Source: Pseudomonadales bacterium
GTDB taxonomy: Bacteria; Pseudomonadota; Gammaproteobacteria; Pseudomonadales; Azotimanducaceae
Length of the DNA: 64,000 nt
Assembly (NCBI GenBank): GCA_019634925.1
Contig: JAHCAL010000001.1
Location: 186,001 to 250,000, forward strand
Reading direction: 5' to 3'
Part shown: positions 26,980-36,062 of the stretch, piece by piece
How the letters are laid out: each line of letters opens with the position of its first letter
Numbering within the stretch: position 1 is the stretch's first letter
Made by a program: the position numbers and the translations under genes
The notes under the pieces: generated by a model
Seen by the model: only the letters and a program-made list of their open reading frames with translations
The model's database searches: none
Told to the model about the DNA's origin: nothing

Positions 26980-27897
26980 TCAGCCGATTTCCTGCGGAAT
27001 CGCGGCCGACTGCACCATCCGGTCGTGCTCCAGCTTCGCACTCACGAGCTGCGGCACGTAGCGATCGAGTTCCGCGAGCGTCCACACCCCGCTGGACTTG
27101 TGGAACTGCCGGATGATGGCCGGCTGCTGCATGATGGCGATGCCGCCGCGCCCGGTGTGGAAGATCTGCCCGGTGATGCCGGCCGCCGCATCGGTCGCGA
27201 GCCATGCACAGATCGGCGCGACGTGCTGGGGGCCCCCTTCGTTCAGGTCCTCGTCCGCGACCTGCTCGCCGCGTTTCTCGCGGAGCGGAATGGTCATGCG
27301 GGTCAGCGCGCCGGGTGAGATGGTGTTCACCGTGCAGCCGTACTTGGCGAGTTCGAGCGCGAGCACGCGCGAGAACCCGGCAATTCCGGCCTTCGCGGCG
27401 CCGTAGTTGGCCTGACCGAAGTTGCCGATCAGGCCGGACACGCTCGAGAAGTTGAGGATCCGGCAGCCGGTGCGGTTCGAATCGCGGATGTAGCGGGCGA
27501 ACGGCCGCGAGCAGGCGTAGTGCCCTTTGAGGTGCACGGCCTGTACGGCGTCCCAGTCCGATTCTTCCATGTTGAAGATGGTGCGGTCGCGCAGGATGCC
27601 GGCGTTGTTGACCAGGATGTCCATGCCGCCGAACGCATCCAGTGCGGTCTGGACCAGGCGCTCGCCGCCCGCGACGTCCGCCACCGAGTCGGTATTCGAA
27701 ACCGCCTCGCCGCCCAGTGCGCGGATCTCGGCGACGACGTCGTCGGCGATCTTGCCGGTCCCGGTGCCATCCGCGTTGCCGCCCAGGTCGTTCACCACGA
27801 CGCTTGCGCCTTCGCGGGCCATCAGGAGCGCGATCTCGCGTCCGATGCCCCGGCCGGCGCCGGTGATGACCGCGACCTTGTCTTCGAGTCTGCCCAT
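26980..27897 (-). CDS. SDR of the 3-hydroxyacyl-CoA dehydrogenase (MFE-2-like) type
   Basis: 305 residues. TGAGRGIGREIA is the NAD site, NNAGILRDRTIFNM and FSSVSGLIGNFGQANYGAAKAG hold the catalytic Ser, Tyr and Lys. The NDLGGNADGTG stretch and the C-terminal extension resemble the (3R)-hydroxyacyl-CoA dehydrogenase domain of multifunctional enzyme 2. It lies 129 bp downstream of the acyl-CoA dehydrogenase on the same strand. A role in beta-oxidation of a fatty acid or a bulky side chain is likely but inferred. Confidence 0.85.
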   Translation of the reverse strand: MGRLEDKVAVITGAGRGIGREIALLMAREGASVVVNDLGGNADGTGTGKIADDVVAEIRALGGEAVSNTDSVADVAGGERLVQTALDAFGGMDILVNNAGILRDRTIFNMEESDWDAVQAVHLKGHYACSRPFARYIRDSNRTGCRILNFSSVSGLIGNFGQANYGAAKAGIAGFSRVLALELAKYGCTVNTISPGALTRMTIPLREKRGEQVADEDLNEGGPQHVAPICAWLATDAAAGITGQIFHTGRGGIAIMQQPAIIRQFHKSSGVWTLAELDRYVPQLVSAKLEHDRMVQSAAIPQEIG

Positions 27898-28026
27898 CGT
27901 ACCCCTCCTCCCTGTTGCGCCGCCCGATCAGCGTCCGGCGCGTCGTCCGCAAAGCACAGGATGCCTCCCCCGAAGCATCGCTCCGTTACCGGACCCGGTG
28001 GGCCCGGTAACGCTGTACCCGCAAGG

Positions 28027-29277
28027 TCAGGCCGATTCGGCCTGGCCCCATACCGCCGTACGCGGCGGCTCCTGGCCCGGGTACTTGCCGAGTTCCATGC
28101 GGGCCACCGTGCGACGATGCACTTCGTCCGGGCCGTCCGCCAGGCGCAGCGTGCGCTGGCTTGCGTACATTTTCGCGAGCGGGAACACCTGCGACACCCC
28201 GGCACCGCCGTGCATCTGGATCGCATCGTCGATGACCTTCACGGCGATGTTCGGCACGGCCACCTTGATCTGGGCGATCTCGCTGCGCGCGACCTTGTTG
28301 CCGACGGTATCCATCATCCACGCCGCCTTGAGCGTCAGCAGGCGGGCCATTTCGATGTTGATCCGCGCGTCGGCGATCTTGTCGTAGTTGCCACCGAGGT
28401 CGGCGAGCCGCTTGCCGAACGCCTCGCGCGAGAGCGCACGCCGGCACATCAGTTCCAGCGCCCGTTCGGCCACGCCGATGGAGCGCATGCAGTGGTGGAT
28501 GCGGCCCGGCCCGAGCCGGCCCTGCGCGATCTCGAACCCGCGGCCGGAGCCGAGGATCATGTTCTCCTTCGGCACGCGCACGTTGGTGAAGCGCACGTGG
28601 CCGTGGCCGTGGGGGGCATCGTCGTAGCCGAATACGTGCATCATCTTGAGCACTTCGACCCCGGGTGTTTCGACCGGCACCAGGATCTGCGACTGGCGGG
28701 AGTGGCGCGGCGCGTCGGGTTCGGTCACGCACATCACGATCATGATCTTGCAGCGCGGGTCGCCGATGCCGGAGGTCCACCATTTCTCGCCGTTCAGCAC
28801 CCACTCGTCACCGTCGAGGCGGGCTTCGAGGCTGATGTTGGTAGCATCCGACGAGGCGACGCGCGGTTCGGTCATCGCGAACGCCGAGCGGATCTTGCCG
28901 TCCAGCAGCGGCTGCAGCCAGGTGCGCTTCTGCTCCTCGGAACCGTAGCGGTCGAGCACTTCCATGTTGCCGGTGTCGGGCGCGGCGCAGTTCATCGCCT
29001 CGGAGGCCATCGGGTACTTGCCGAGGATCTCCGCGATGTGGGCGTAGTCGAGATTGGTGAGGCCCGCGCCACGTTCGCTCTCGGGCAGGAAAAAGTTCCA
29101 CAGACCGCGCGAGCGGGCGGCTTCCTTCACTTCCTCCATGACCGTGGTCTCGCACCAGCGGCCGCCGGCCTCGACCTGCTCGACGTAGACGCGCTCGTTC
29201 GGCACGATGTAGTCGTCGATGTAGCGCTGAATGTCCGCGATCAGCGGCTTGACGCGATCGGAGATGCCAAGATCCAT
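28027..29277 (-). CDS. Acyl-CoA dehydrogenase, ACAD10/11-like
   Basis: 416 residues. [17 protein letters not shown] is the FAD/substrate region, [15 protein letters not shown] follows, [20 protein letters not shown] marks the C-terminal helical domain, and QMHGGAGVS and [15 protein letters not shown] close the protein. The pattern is nearest the ACAD10/11-like branch. The flavoenzyme adds a double bond at C2-C3 of an acyl-CoA. A divergent locus with an acyl-CoA synthetase lies upstream, which suggests one catabolic unit read in both directions. Confidence 0.9.
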   Translation of the reverse strand: MDLGISDRVKPLIADIQRYIDDYIVPNERVYVEQVEAGGRWCETTVMEEVKEAARSRGLWNFFLPESERGAGLTNLDYAHIAEILGKYPMASEAMNCAAPDTGNMEVLDRYGSEEQKRTWLQPLLDGKIRSAFAMTEPRVASSDATNISLEARLDGDEWVLNGEKWWTSGIGDPRCKIMIVMCVTEPDAPRHSRQSQILVPVETPGVEVLKMMHVFGYDDAPHGHGHVRFTNVRVPKENMILGSGRGFEIAQGRLGPGRIHHCMRSIGVAERALELMCRRALSREAFGKRLADLGGNYDKIADARINIEMARLLTLKAAWMMDTVGNKVARSEIAQIKVAVPNIAVKVIDDAIQMHGGAGVSQVFPLAKMYASQRTLRLADGPDEVHRRTVARMELGKYPGQEPPRTAVWGQAESA

Positions 29278-29398
29278 TGAGTCCCCCTGGGGTTCTGCGG
29301 GTGTGAATGAGACCGCGCAAGGAAACTGCGCGAATTCGCAAGGTGGTTTTGATACTAATACACCGGCTGGGCAGGTGCCACGGGAGGTCTACTTAGAC

Positions 29399-30082
29399 AT
29401 GAGCGGCGAGTATGGCGATGCGACGGTTGACCTGCTCTCGCGCGTGCTGGACGCCGGCGCCCAGCACGCCGTCGCGCTGATGCGCCATTCCGCGCGGGAA
29501 TTCGTGCCCGGGCGCCACGATCTCGAGAATCCGCTCACTCCGGAAGGCCGCGATCTCGCGCTGAGGCTCGGCGAGCGCCTGCCCAAGCACCTGACGGTGC
29601 GCGCGTACGCGAGCCCGCCGGCGCGCTGCATGGACACCGCGGAACTCGTACTCGAGGGCCATCGCGCCGGCGGCGGCGCCGTGACTCGGCACCGGCCGCT
29701 CGAGGGACTCGGGGTCTTCTACGCGCTCGACCAGATGAAGATGTGGCAGGCGATGCGTGCAGCCGGCGGGCTCGGGACCTTCGTCCGCGCCTGGGCGCGT
29801 GGCGCCGCGCCGGACGACGCGCTGATGCCGGCGGACCTGGCTGCGCGCATGATTCTGCGCGTGCTGGCCGCACGGCTCAAGACGCCGGTCGCCAGCGCGC
29901 AGCTCGACCTGTGTGTTTCGCACGACATGTCGTTGTACCTGGTTCGCGAGGTGCTGCTCGACGAGCCGGCGGACGGGGCGGAGGTCCGCTTCCTCGACGC
30001 GCTCGTGCTGTATGAGGCGGACGGTGGGTACTGGTTGACGAGCCAGCACGGCGCGCCGCGTCGGGTGAACGATCTGATGTGA
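29399..30082 (+). CDS. Histidine phosphatase superfamily protein
   Basis: 227 residues. The N-terminal catalytic motif is LMRHSAREF (RHS in place of RHG), the second arginine lies in AYASPPARCMDTA, and SHDMSLYL carries the late histidine. It is thus a phosphoglycerate-mutase-like phosphatase; the substrate is unknown. The ATG at 29399 has a GGGAGG SD; an upstream in-frame ATG at 29231 lies inside the divergent dehydrogenase gene and is rejected. The stop overlaps the acyl-CoA synthetase GTG (GTGA). Confidence 0.83.
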   Translation: MSGEYGDATVDLLSRVLDAGAQHAVALMRHSAREFVPGRHDLENPLTPEGRDLALRLGERLPKHLTVRAYASPPARCMDTAELVLEGHRAGGGAVTRHRPLEGLGVFYALDQMKMWQAMRAAGGLGTFVRAWARGAAPDDALMPADLAARMILRVLAARLKTPVASAQLDLCVSHDMSLYLVREVLLDEPADGAEVRFLDALVLYEADGGYWLTSQHGAPRRVNDLM

Positions 30083-31674
30083 ATTGGACCTGGAGGGGTA
30101 AGCAGGTGGGGAGTGCATATCGGAGCCTGGAGGAGGCCCAGGCGGCAGGCATGGCGATCGCTTGGCACGCGGCATTGCGCCCCGATCAGCTGGCCATCGC
30201 CAGCCGGTTCGGCGACCGGACGTTCGCGGAGCTGAATGCGCGTGCCAACCGGTTGGCGCGGCTGTTGCGCCGGCACGGGATCGGCGCGGGTGACGCGATC
30301 GCCGTGGTCACCCGCAATCGCCCCGAATTCGTGGAAGCCTACCTGGCCGCGTTGCGCGCCGGTATCCGCTTCACCCCGGTCAACTGGCACCTCACCGCCG
30401 AGGAGAGCGGCTACGTCATCGACAACTGCGAGGCGCGCGCGGTCGTGTACGACGCGAGCCTCGGCACCGGTGCCGAGGCAGTCGGCCACGCGGCTGGCTG
30501 CCGGCTGCGCCTGGCCGTGGGCGGTGCCATCTCCGGGTTCGAAGCCTACGAGGGAGCGATCGCGCCCGAGTCCGGTGCGGACATCGAAGACCCGGTACGG
30601 GGCTCGCAGATGCTTTATACCTCCGGTACGACGGGTCGGCCGAAAGGCGTCTACCGCGCACAGACGCCGCCGGTACAGCGTTCGGCCGCCGCCACCGTCG
30701 CCGCGGGTGACCCGGCGACCGACCGCTGCCTGTGTACCGGCCCGGCCTACCATGCCGCGCCGCTCGCGTTCAACGTGACCGCGCCGTTGAACGCCGGTGT
30801 CGGCGTCGTGCTGATGGACAAGTGGGACCCCGAGGAGACGCTGCGCCTGATCGAGCAGTACGGCATCACCCACACGCACATGGTCGCGACCATGTTCCAT
30901 CGGCTGCTGCAGCTGCCCGAGGCGGTGCGTGCCGGGTATGATCTGTCGAGCCTCAAGGTCGTGCTGCACGGCGCCGCACCCTGTCCGGTACACGTGAAGG
31001 CCGCGATGATCGAGTGGCTCGGCCCGGTGGTCTACGAGTACTACGCGGCGACCGAAGGCGGCAACAACTACTTCATCGATTCGCCGACCTGGCTCGCGAA
31101 GCCCGGCAGTGTCGGCCGCACGCCGACGCCCGAGAACACGCGCATCCTCGACGACGCGGGCAACCCGGTCGCGCCGGGCGCGACCGGCACGATCTACTTC
31201 CGCGCCCCCGAGATCGGCCGCTTCGAGTACTTCAAGTCACCGGAAAAGACCTCGGGCACCTACCGCGGCGACTGGTTCACGCTCGGCGACATGGGCTACG
31301 TGGACAGCGACGGCTACCTGTTCCTGACCGGGCGCAATGCCGAGACGATCATCTCCGGCGGGGTCAACATCTATCCGCAGGAAATCGACTCGGTGCTGCT
31401 GCAGCACCCCGCGGTGCAGGACGTGTGTACCGTCGGGGTGCCGAACGAGGAGTGGGGCGAAGAGGTCAGGAGCGTGGTGCAGGTGCGTCCCGGCGCGGCC
31501 GCGGGGGCCGAGCTTGCCGAGGACCTGCTCGCATTCGCGCGTGCGCGGCTGCCGGGTTTCAAGACGCCGCGCGCGATCGACTTCGTAACCGACCTGCCGA
31601 GACTGCCGAGCGGCAAGATCCAGCGCCGGCTGGTCAGGGAACCCTACTGGAAGGGACGCGACCGCCAGATCTGA
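30079..31674 (+). CDS. Acyl-CoA synthetase (AMP-forming)
   Basis: 531 residues. P-loop YTSGTTGRPKGVYR, YYAATEGGNNYF, the GDMGYVDSDGYLFLTGR hinge region and C-terminal lysine LPSGKIQRR are all present and ordered as in the ANL superfamily. It activates a carboxylic acid with ATP and CoA. The GTG at 30079 overlaps the previous stop; another GTG at 30106 has a better SD (ggagggg), so the true start may be 9 codons later. It forms a pair with the histidine phosphatase, opposite the dehydrogenase and SDR. Confidence 0.9.
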   Translation: MNWTWRGKQVGSAYRSLEEAQAAGMAIAWHAALRPDQLAIASRFGDRTFAELNARANRLARLLRRHGIGAGDAIAVVTRNRPEFVEAYLAALRAGIRFTPVNWHLTAEESGYVIDNCEARAVVYDASLGTGAEAVGHAAGCRLRLAVGGAISGFEAYEGAIAPESGADIEDPVRGSQMLYTSGTTGRPKGVYRAQTPPVQRSAAATVAAGDPATDRCLCTGPAYHAAPLAFNVTAPLNAGVGVVLMDKWDPEETLRLIEQYGITHTHMVATMFHRLLQLPEAVRAGYDLSSLKVVLHGAAPCPVHVKAAMIEWLGPVVYEYYAATEGGNNYFIDSPTWLAKPGSVGRTPTPENTRILDDAGNPVAPGATGTIYFRAPEIGRFEYFKSPEKTSGTYRGDWFTLGDMGYVDSDGYLFLTGRNAETIISGGVNIYPQEIDSVLLQHPAVQDVCTVGVPNEEWGEEVRSVVQVRPGAAAGAELAEDLLAFARARLPGFKTPRAIDFVTDLPRLPSGKIQRRLVREPYWKGRDRQI

Positions 31675-31825
31675 TCTCCGCTCCGGGCCTTTCGCCTGAG
31701 CGCGGATCCCGGATCCGGCGGTCGCCGGTCGTCCATGACCGCAGAGCCATTGTAGAGCTCGTCCTTCGAAGTTCAGTGTAGACCCGATCCTGGATCTGTC
31801 GAATCGGGCAGCCGGCGTTTCGGCC

Positions 31826-31831
31826 TATAGT
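31826..31831 (+). promoter_or_regulatory. TATAGT -10 box upstream of the DUF305 fusion gene
   Basis: TATAGT lies 41 bp before the ATG in a 197-bp gap. No convincing -35 is seen. Confidence 0.35.
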
Positions 31832-31871
31832 CAGTCAGATCCAAGCCCTCCACCCGAACCAGGAATGACCC

Positions 31872-34328
31872 ATGACCCCACTCGCTGACAACTTCGACCT
31901 GCACGTCATTGGACGCGCGCTGCGCCGGGCAGGCCTCGTGGCGCTCCTTGGGTGGTTCTCCGCACCCGCCCTGTCCCAGCCGCCGATCATCCAGCCGGGC
32001 GCACCCGGAGAGCCGGCGCGCGAACTGAGCGCCGATGAGGCCATCCGCATTGCGGTCACGCGATTCTCGCCCGCGGACGTGCGCTTCATGCAGGACATGA
32101 TTCCGCACCACCACCAGGCGCTCGAGATGGCGGCGCTGGCGCCGGCGCGCACCAACCGGGCGGCGCTGCTGGAGATCGCTCGGCGGATCGACGCGTCGCA
32201 GTCCGGTGAGATCGGGTTCATGCAGGAATGGCTCGCGGCCCGGGGGCAGCCGGCGCCGGACCCGGCCGACCACTCGGCCATGCACGCGCATCACACGATG
32301 GCCGGGATGGCGACGCCGGAGCAGATGGCCGCGCTCGCCGCCGCACGGGCGACCGAATTCGACCGGCTGTTCCTGGAGCTGATGATCCGCCACCACGATG
32401 GCGCGCTGAAGATGGTCGAGAAACTGCTCGAGCAACCGGGTTCGGCGTTCGATCCGGTGCTCTACGAGTTCACGACCAGCATCACCAACGATCAGAGCAC
32501 CGAGATCGAGCGCATGAACGCCCTGCTGGTGACGCTCTCCACGGACCCCCGCGCCGGCCTCGCGGCCGGACTCGAGGACGCCGGCGAGGCGATCCTGCAC
32601 CTGCGCAAGCTCGCCACGCTGCCGCGGCCGCCGGGTTTCTTCGACCCGGACAATCCCGCGGAACTGCCGCCGCGCGCACCGGCGGCGGCTGATTCGGATG
32701 GTTCATCGAAAAACAAGGCGTCGGATGAAGACGAGCGCTACCCCCTTCTCAGTTTTTCCAATACCGACATGGCCTTTGCCGGCGACGTGCTGGTGGCCGG
32801 GAACTATCACGGCTTCAACATCTACCGGCTCGACATGGACGGCATTCCGCTGCTCGTGAGCTCGGTCGTCTGCCCCGGCGGGCAGGGCGACGTGTCGATC
32901 GTCGGCAACCTGCTGATCATGTCGGTAGAGCAGACGCGTGGGCGCCTGGACTGCGGCCTGCAGGGCGTTGACCAGGATGTGAGCGCCGAGCGGTTTCGCG
33001 GCCTGCGTATCTTCGACATCAGCGACCTCGCGCGGCCCGTGCAGGTGGGCGCGGTGCAGACCTGCCGAGGCTCGCATACCCACTCGGTGGTTGTCGGTCC
33101 AGGGCCGGACGGCAAGGTGATCGTCTACAACTCGGGCATCAGTGACGTGCGCAAGGCCGAGGAGCTCGACGGCTGCATCGACGATCAGCCGGGCGATCTT
33201 CGCACGGCCCTGTTTCGCATCGACGTGATCGAGATCCCCGTCGACGACCCGGGCAAGGCACGCATCGTCGGCAGCCCCGCCGTGTTCGCCGACGCCGAGG
33301 ACGGCGCGCTGGCCGGCCTCTGGCGCGGCGGACGGCACGGCGACGACACCCAGGAGACGGAGCGTACCGATCATTGTCACGACATCACGGTCTTTCCCGA
33401 ACTCGGCATCGCAGCCGGTGCGTGTTCGGGCAACGGCATCCTGTTCGACATCACCGATCCGGCGAACCCACGGCGCATGCACGAAGTGGTCGACCCCGGA
33501 TTCGCCTACTGGCATTCGGCCACCTTCAACAACGATGGCACCAAGGTCATTTTCACCGACGAGTGGGGCGGCGGCATGCGCGCCCATTGCCGGGCCCATG
33601 ATCCGATGACCTGGGGGGCGAACGCCATCTACGACATCGTCGACGGCCGGCTCGTGTTCCGCAGCTACTTCAAGATGCCGGCACCGCAGGTCGATCAGGA
33701 GAACTGTGTCGCGCACAACGGCTCCATCGTGCCGGTGCCCGGCCGCGACATCTTCGTGCAGGCCTGGTACCAGGGCGGCATTTCGCTCATCGACTTCACC
33801 GACTCCGCGAACCCGGTGGAGATTGGGTACTTCGATCGCGGTCCGATCGATCCCGAGCATCTGGTGATCGGAGGCTACTGGTCGGTCTACGCCTACGGCG
33901 GCCGGATTTACGGGACCGAGATCGTGCGCGGGCTCGACGTGTTCGAGCTGGTTCCGAGCGAATACGTCAGCGCGAACGAGGTGGCTGCGATGCGCCTTGC
34001 GGATCAGGGTGGCCTGTTCAATCCGCAGCAGCAGTTCCGCGTGGTGTGGCCGGCCGAGCCGGTGGTGGCGCGCACCTATCTCGATCAACTCTCCCGCGAT
34101 GGGCAGATCGAGGGCGGGCTGGCGGCGGAGATCAGCGCGACGCTGGACGCGGCCGAAGCAGGGCTCGAGCGCGGCGAGCGCGACCGGCGGCTCGCGAGTC
34201 GTCTGGCGTCATTGGCGGGACAGACGCGCACCGGGCAACCGGACGCGCCGACCGCACAACGGAGGGCGGCGCTCGCGCAGATACTCGCCGGCGTCGCCGA
34301 TCGTCTGGGCCGGCAGCGCGGGAACTGA
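31872..34328 (+). CDS. Exported DUF305 plus LVIVD-repeat fusion protein
   Basis: 818 residues. A signal peptide ends near LSQPP (residue ~37). Residues ~50-220 form a DUF305 domain with its paired histidine motifs (MIPHHHQALEMA, then MIRHHDGALKM). A His/Met-rich loop (HSAMHAHHTMAGM) lies between them. The remainder (about 290-740) is a beta-propeller of LVIVD type (FRGLRIFDISDLARPVQVG; SLIDFTDSANPVEIGYFD). DUF305 proteins bind metals such as copper or silver in some bacteria. The propeller may bind a surface partner. An AGGA SD supports the ATG. Confidence 0.8.
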   Translation: MTPLADNFDLHVIGRALRRAGLVALLGWFSAPALSQPPIIQPGAPGEPARELSADEAIRIAVTRFSPADVRFMQDMIPHHHQALEMAALAPARTNRAALLEIARRIDASQSGEIGFMQEWLAARGQPAPDPADHSAMHAHHTMAGMATPEQMAALAAARATEFDRLFLELMIRHHDGALKMVEKLLEQPGSAFDPVLYEFTTSITNDQSTEIERMNALLVTLSTDPRAGLAAGLEDAGEAILHLRKLATLPRPPGFFDPDNPAELPPRAPAAADSDGSSKNKASDEDERYPLLSFSNTDMAFAGDVLVAGNYHGFNIYRLDMDGIPLLVSSVVCPGGQGDVSIVGNLLIMSVEQTRGRLDCGLQGVDQDVSAERFRGLRIFDISDLARPVQVGAVQTCRGSHTHSVVVGPGPDGKVIVYNSGISDVRKAEELDGCIDDQPGDLRTALFRIDVIEIPVDDPGKARIVGSPAVFADAEDGALAGLWRGGRHGDDTQETERTDHCHDITVFPELGIAAGACSGNGILFDITDPANPRRMHEVVDPGFAYWHSATFNNDGTKVIFTDEWGGGMRAHCRAHDPMTWGANAIYDIVDGRLVFRSYFKMPAPQVDQENCVAHNGSIVPVPGRDIFVQAWYQGGISLIDFTDSANPVEIGYFDRGPIDPEHLVIGGYWSVYAYGGRIYGTEIVRGLDVFELVPSEYVSANEVAAMRLADQGGLFNPQQQFRVVWPAEPVVARTYLDQLSRDGQIEGGLAAEISATLDAAEAGLERGERDRRLASRLASLAGQTRTGQPDAPTAQRRAALAQILAGVADRLGRQRGN

Positions 34329-34329
34329 G

Positions 34330-34782
34330 CTATGCCTGCTCGCCGTCGTGCGCGGGCGTCCACAGCGGCCCCGCCGCGGCGAGCAGGACCAGCACATTGA
34401 ACAGGACATTCGACGGCTGACCTGTTGCGATCGACCCTGCGCTGTCGAGCAGGAACCACGCAACGAGACTGCCCAGCACGGCTCGGCGCACGCCCTCCGG
34501 CGCAGCCGTGTACACGGAACCGGAGAGCCCCCAGATGAGCGCGCCCCAGCCGAGCAGAAAGCCGCCTGTCAGCGCGGACAGGAACCGGACGGTCGGGTCT
34601 TCGAAGCGCTGCATGCCGTCGAGCGGCCAGCCGAGCAGGTCGAGCGTCAGCCGTGCCAGTCCCGCCGTCGCCTCCATCGAGCCGAGGAAGAACACGGGGC
34701 CGAAGGATCCGACGATGACCGCGGCCACCTTGAGCCAGATGCGCTGAGTCTCGATCGTTCCCACCAGTGCGCTCGCGCTCAA
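34330..34782 (-). CDS. Small multi-pass membrane protein, start uncertain
   Basis: About 150 residues with four hydrophobic segments (KVAAVIVGSFGPVFFLG; FLSALTGGFLLGWGALIWGL; VLGSLVAWFLLDSAG; VLFNVLVLLAAAGPLW). I place the start at TTG 34782, which overlaps the stop of the upstream gene (TTGA). GTG 34764 is an alternative. The ATG at 34935 lies far inside the upstream gene. No family is recognised. Third gene of the TetR-linked cluster; ends one base from the convergent DUF305 gene. Confidence 0.6.
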   Translation of the reverse strand: MSASALVGTIETQRIWLKVAAVIVGSFGPVFFLGSMEATAGLARLTLDLLGWPLDGMQRFEDPTVRFLSALTGGFLLGWGALIWGLSGSVYTAAPEGVRRAVLGSLVAWFLLDSAGSIATGQPSNVLFNVLVLLAAAGPLWTPAHDGEQA

Positions 34783-35126
34783 GTCCTCGCCCGGCGCTCG
34801 CCGAGGAGCATGACTTTCACGTCGCCACGGCTGCGATAACTCAGGATGAGCAGGTAGGTGGCAAGAAATGGAATGCCGCCGAAGACCGCGACGATGCCGA
34901 GCGCGATGCCGGGTACGGAGAATTCGTTCCGCCACGCCGTCCAGAACCCGGACAGCAGCAGGAAGCCGAAAAAGTCCAGGTTGAACTGGCCTGGCCAGCC
35001 CATCTTCGCCATGTCGCCGAAGAAGGTGGGCAGCAGCACCAGCAGACCATGATTGGCCACCACAGGTATCGTGTACAGGACGACCGCGAGCAGCAGGGCG
35101 ATCAGAAGCAACCGGAAAGCGCTCAT
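34779..35126 (-). CDS. Small membrane protein, function unknown
   Basis: 115 residues. Three hydrophobic segments are visible: FRLLLIALLLAVVLYTIPVV, DFFGFLLLSGFW and GIALGIVAVFGGIPFLATYLL. It ends with basic residues. The ATG overlaps the stop of the SnoaL-like gene (ATGA), so it is translated as part of the same operon, probably under the palindromic operators at 35395-35432. No family recognised. Confidence 0.7.
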   Translation of the reverse strand: MSAFRLLLIALLLAVVLYTIPVVANHGLLVLLPTFFGDMAKMGWPGQFNLDFFGFLLLSGFWTAWRNEFSVPGIALGIVAVFGGIPFLATYLLILSYRSRGDVKVMLLGERRART

Positions 35127-35353
35127 CGCGAAGAACCCATTAGCCGGCTCATGCCACCCACCACGGTTTGCTTGTCGAAGTAATCGCGCCAGTACACGAT
35201 CCAGCCGAGTGGGCGGCGTGCCGGTGGATTGGGACCGTTGATGTACTCGAGATCATCCGCGACGTGCATGAGTGCCGTGTCATAATCCATCCGCTCCATG
35301 GCGGCATTGAACGCCTGGACCACGTCCAGGGGGCTGGCAGGTCTTCCGGTCAT
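35123..35353 (-). pseudogene. SnoaL / epoxide-hydrolase-like gene with an internal deletion
   Basis: 76 residues. The start (SPLDVVQAFNAAMERMDYDTALMHVADDLEYIN) is the N-terminal helix and first strand of an NTF2/SnoaL fold. It then jumps from the NGPNPPARR loop to GWIVYWRDYFD, which is the late strand of limonene-epoxide-hydrolase-like proteins. About 50 middle residues normally lie between these, so the protein cannot fold as usual. The frame remains open and coupled to the next gene. It may be a remnant kept as a translated leader, or a minimal protein. I treat it as degraded. Confidence 0.6.
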
Positions 35354-35394
35354 CTGGGTCTCCCTCAGGGCGGTCGTTTACGGCGCCCTACATA

Positions 35395-35410
35395 TGTAGC
35401 GAATGCTACA
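35395..35410. promoter_or_regulatory. Palindromic operator 1 (probable TetR site)
   Basis: TGTAGCGAATGCTACA, six-base perfect arms around GAAT, between divergent genes 35353(-) and 35508(+). Confidence 0.8.
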
Positions 35411-35416
35411 TTTTGT

Positions 35417-35432
35417 TGTAGCGTATGCTACA
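35417..35432. promoter_or_regulatory. Palindromic operator 2 (probable TetR site)
   Basis: TGTAGCGTATGCTACA, the same arms as operator 1 with GTAT in the middle. The centres are 22 bp apart, about two helical turns, which suits two dimers on one face of the DNA. Confidence 0.8.
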
Positions 35433-35507
35433 GACTGTCGCGCGTCAACCCGGCCGGGGCAGGACCTTGCGTCGGACATTGACCGAAACGTTCACGGAGA
35501 GGCCAGA

Positions 35508-36008
35508 TTGAGTCCTGCCAGCATCGATCAGACACACAAACGCGAAGGGATCATCCTGGCCGTCGCCGGACACCTGGTGCGGGAAGGGTTCGCGAACAGT
35601 GGAATCCGCGCGCTCGCGGACAGCGCAGGCATCAGCGATCGCATGCTGATGTACTACTTCGAGTCCAAGGATGCGCTGATCGCGAGTGCGCTCATGGTGC
35701 TGGCGCGGAACATGTCCGCGGGGCTCGACCTGGTGCTGCCGCGACGCGTGTTCCCTGCGGCAAGGATCGTCGAGGCGCTCGTGCAAGCCGCGGAGCACGA
35801 AGACCAGAAGGCCGTCCTGCGGCTCTGGTTCGAGATCGTCGGCCTCGCCATCCGCGGACAGGAGCCATATCGCTCGACGGTCAGCGAGATCCTCGCGGAA
35901 TGGGAGTCCTGGATCGCTGACCGGCTTCGTCCGGGCCAGAAACAGCAGGCAGGCGCATTGCTCGCGCAAATCGAAGGGCAGTTGATGCTGACGTTGCTGA
36001 AGGACTGA
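35508..36008 (+). CDS. TetR-family transcriptional regulator
   Basis: 166 residues from a TTG with a good SD (GGAGAGG, 5 bp). The upstream ATG at 35403 would start inside operator 1 and is rejected. Residues ~8-50 form a TetR helix-turn-helix (GIRALADSAGISDRMLMYYFESKDALI); the rest is a helical ligand/dimer domain that is short for the family. Two palindromes upstream are its likely sites. It probably represses itself and the divergent SnoaL-like/membrane-protein cluster. The ligand is unknown. Confidence 0.85.
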   Translation: MSPASIDQTHKREGIILAVAGHLVREGFANSGIRALADSAGISDRMLMYYFESKDALIASALMVLARNMSAGLDLVLPRRVFPAARIVEALVQAAEHEDQKAVLRLWFEIVGLAIRGQEPYRSTVSEILAEWESWIADRLRPGQKQQAGALLAQIEGQLMLTLLKD

Positions 36009-36062
36009 CGGGGCGCACGCGACTACTGGTTCGCTGGTCGCCCATCGGGTCGTTCCGGCATC

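Noticed and set aside
35403..35507. N-terminal extension of the TetR regulator from ATG 35403
   Set aside because: It would begin inside operator 1 and lacks homology; TTG 35508 has a good SD.
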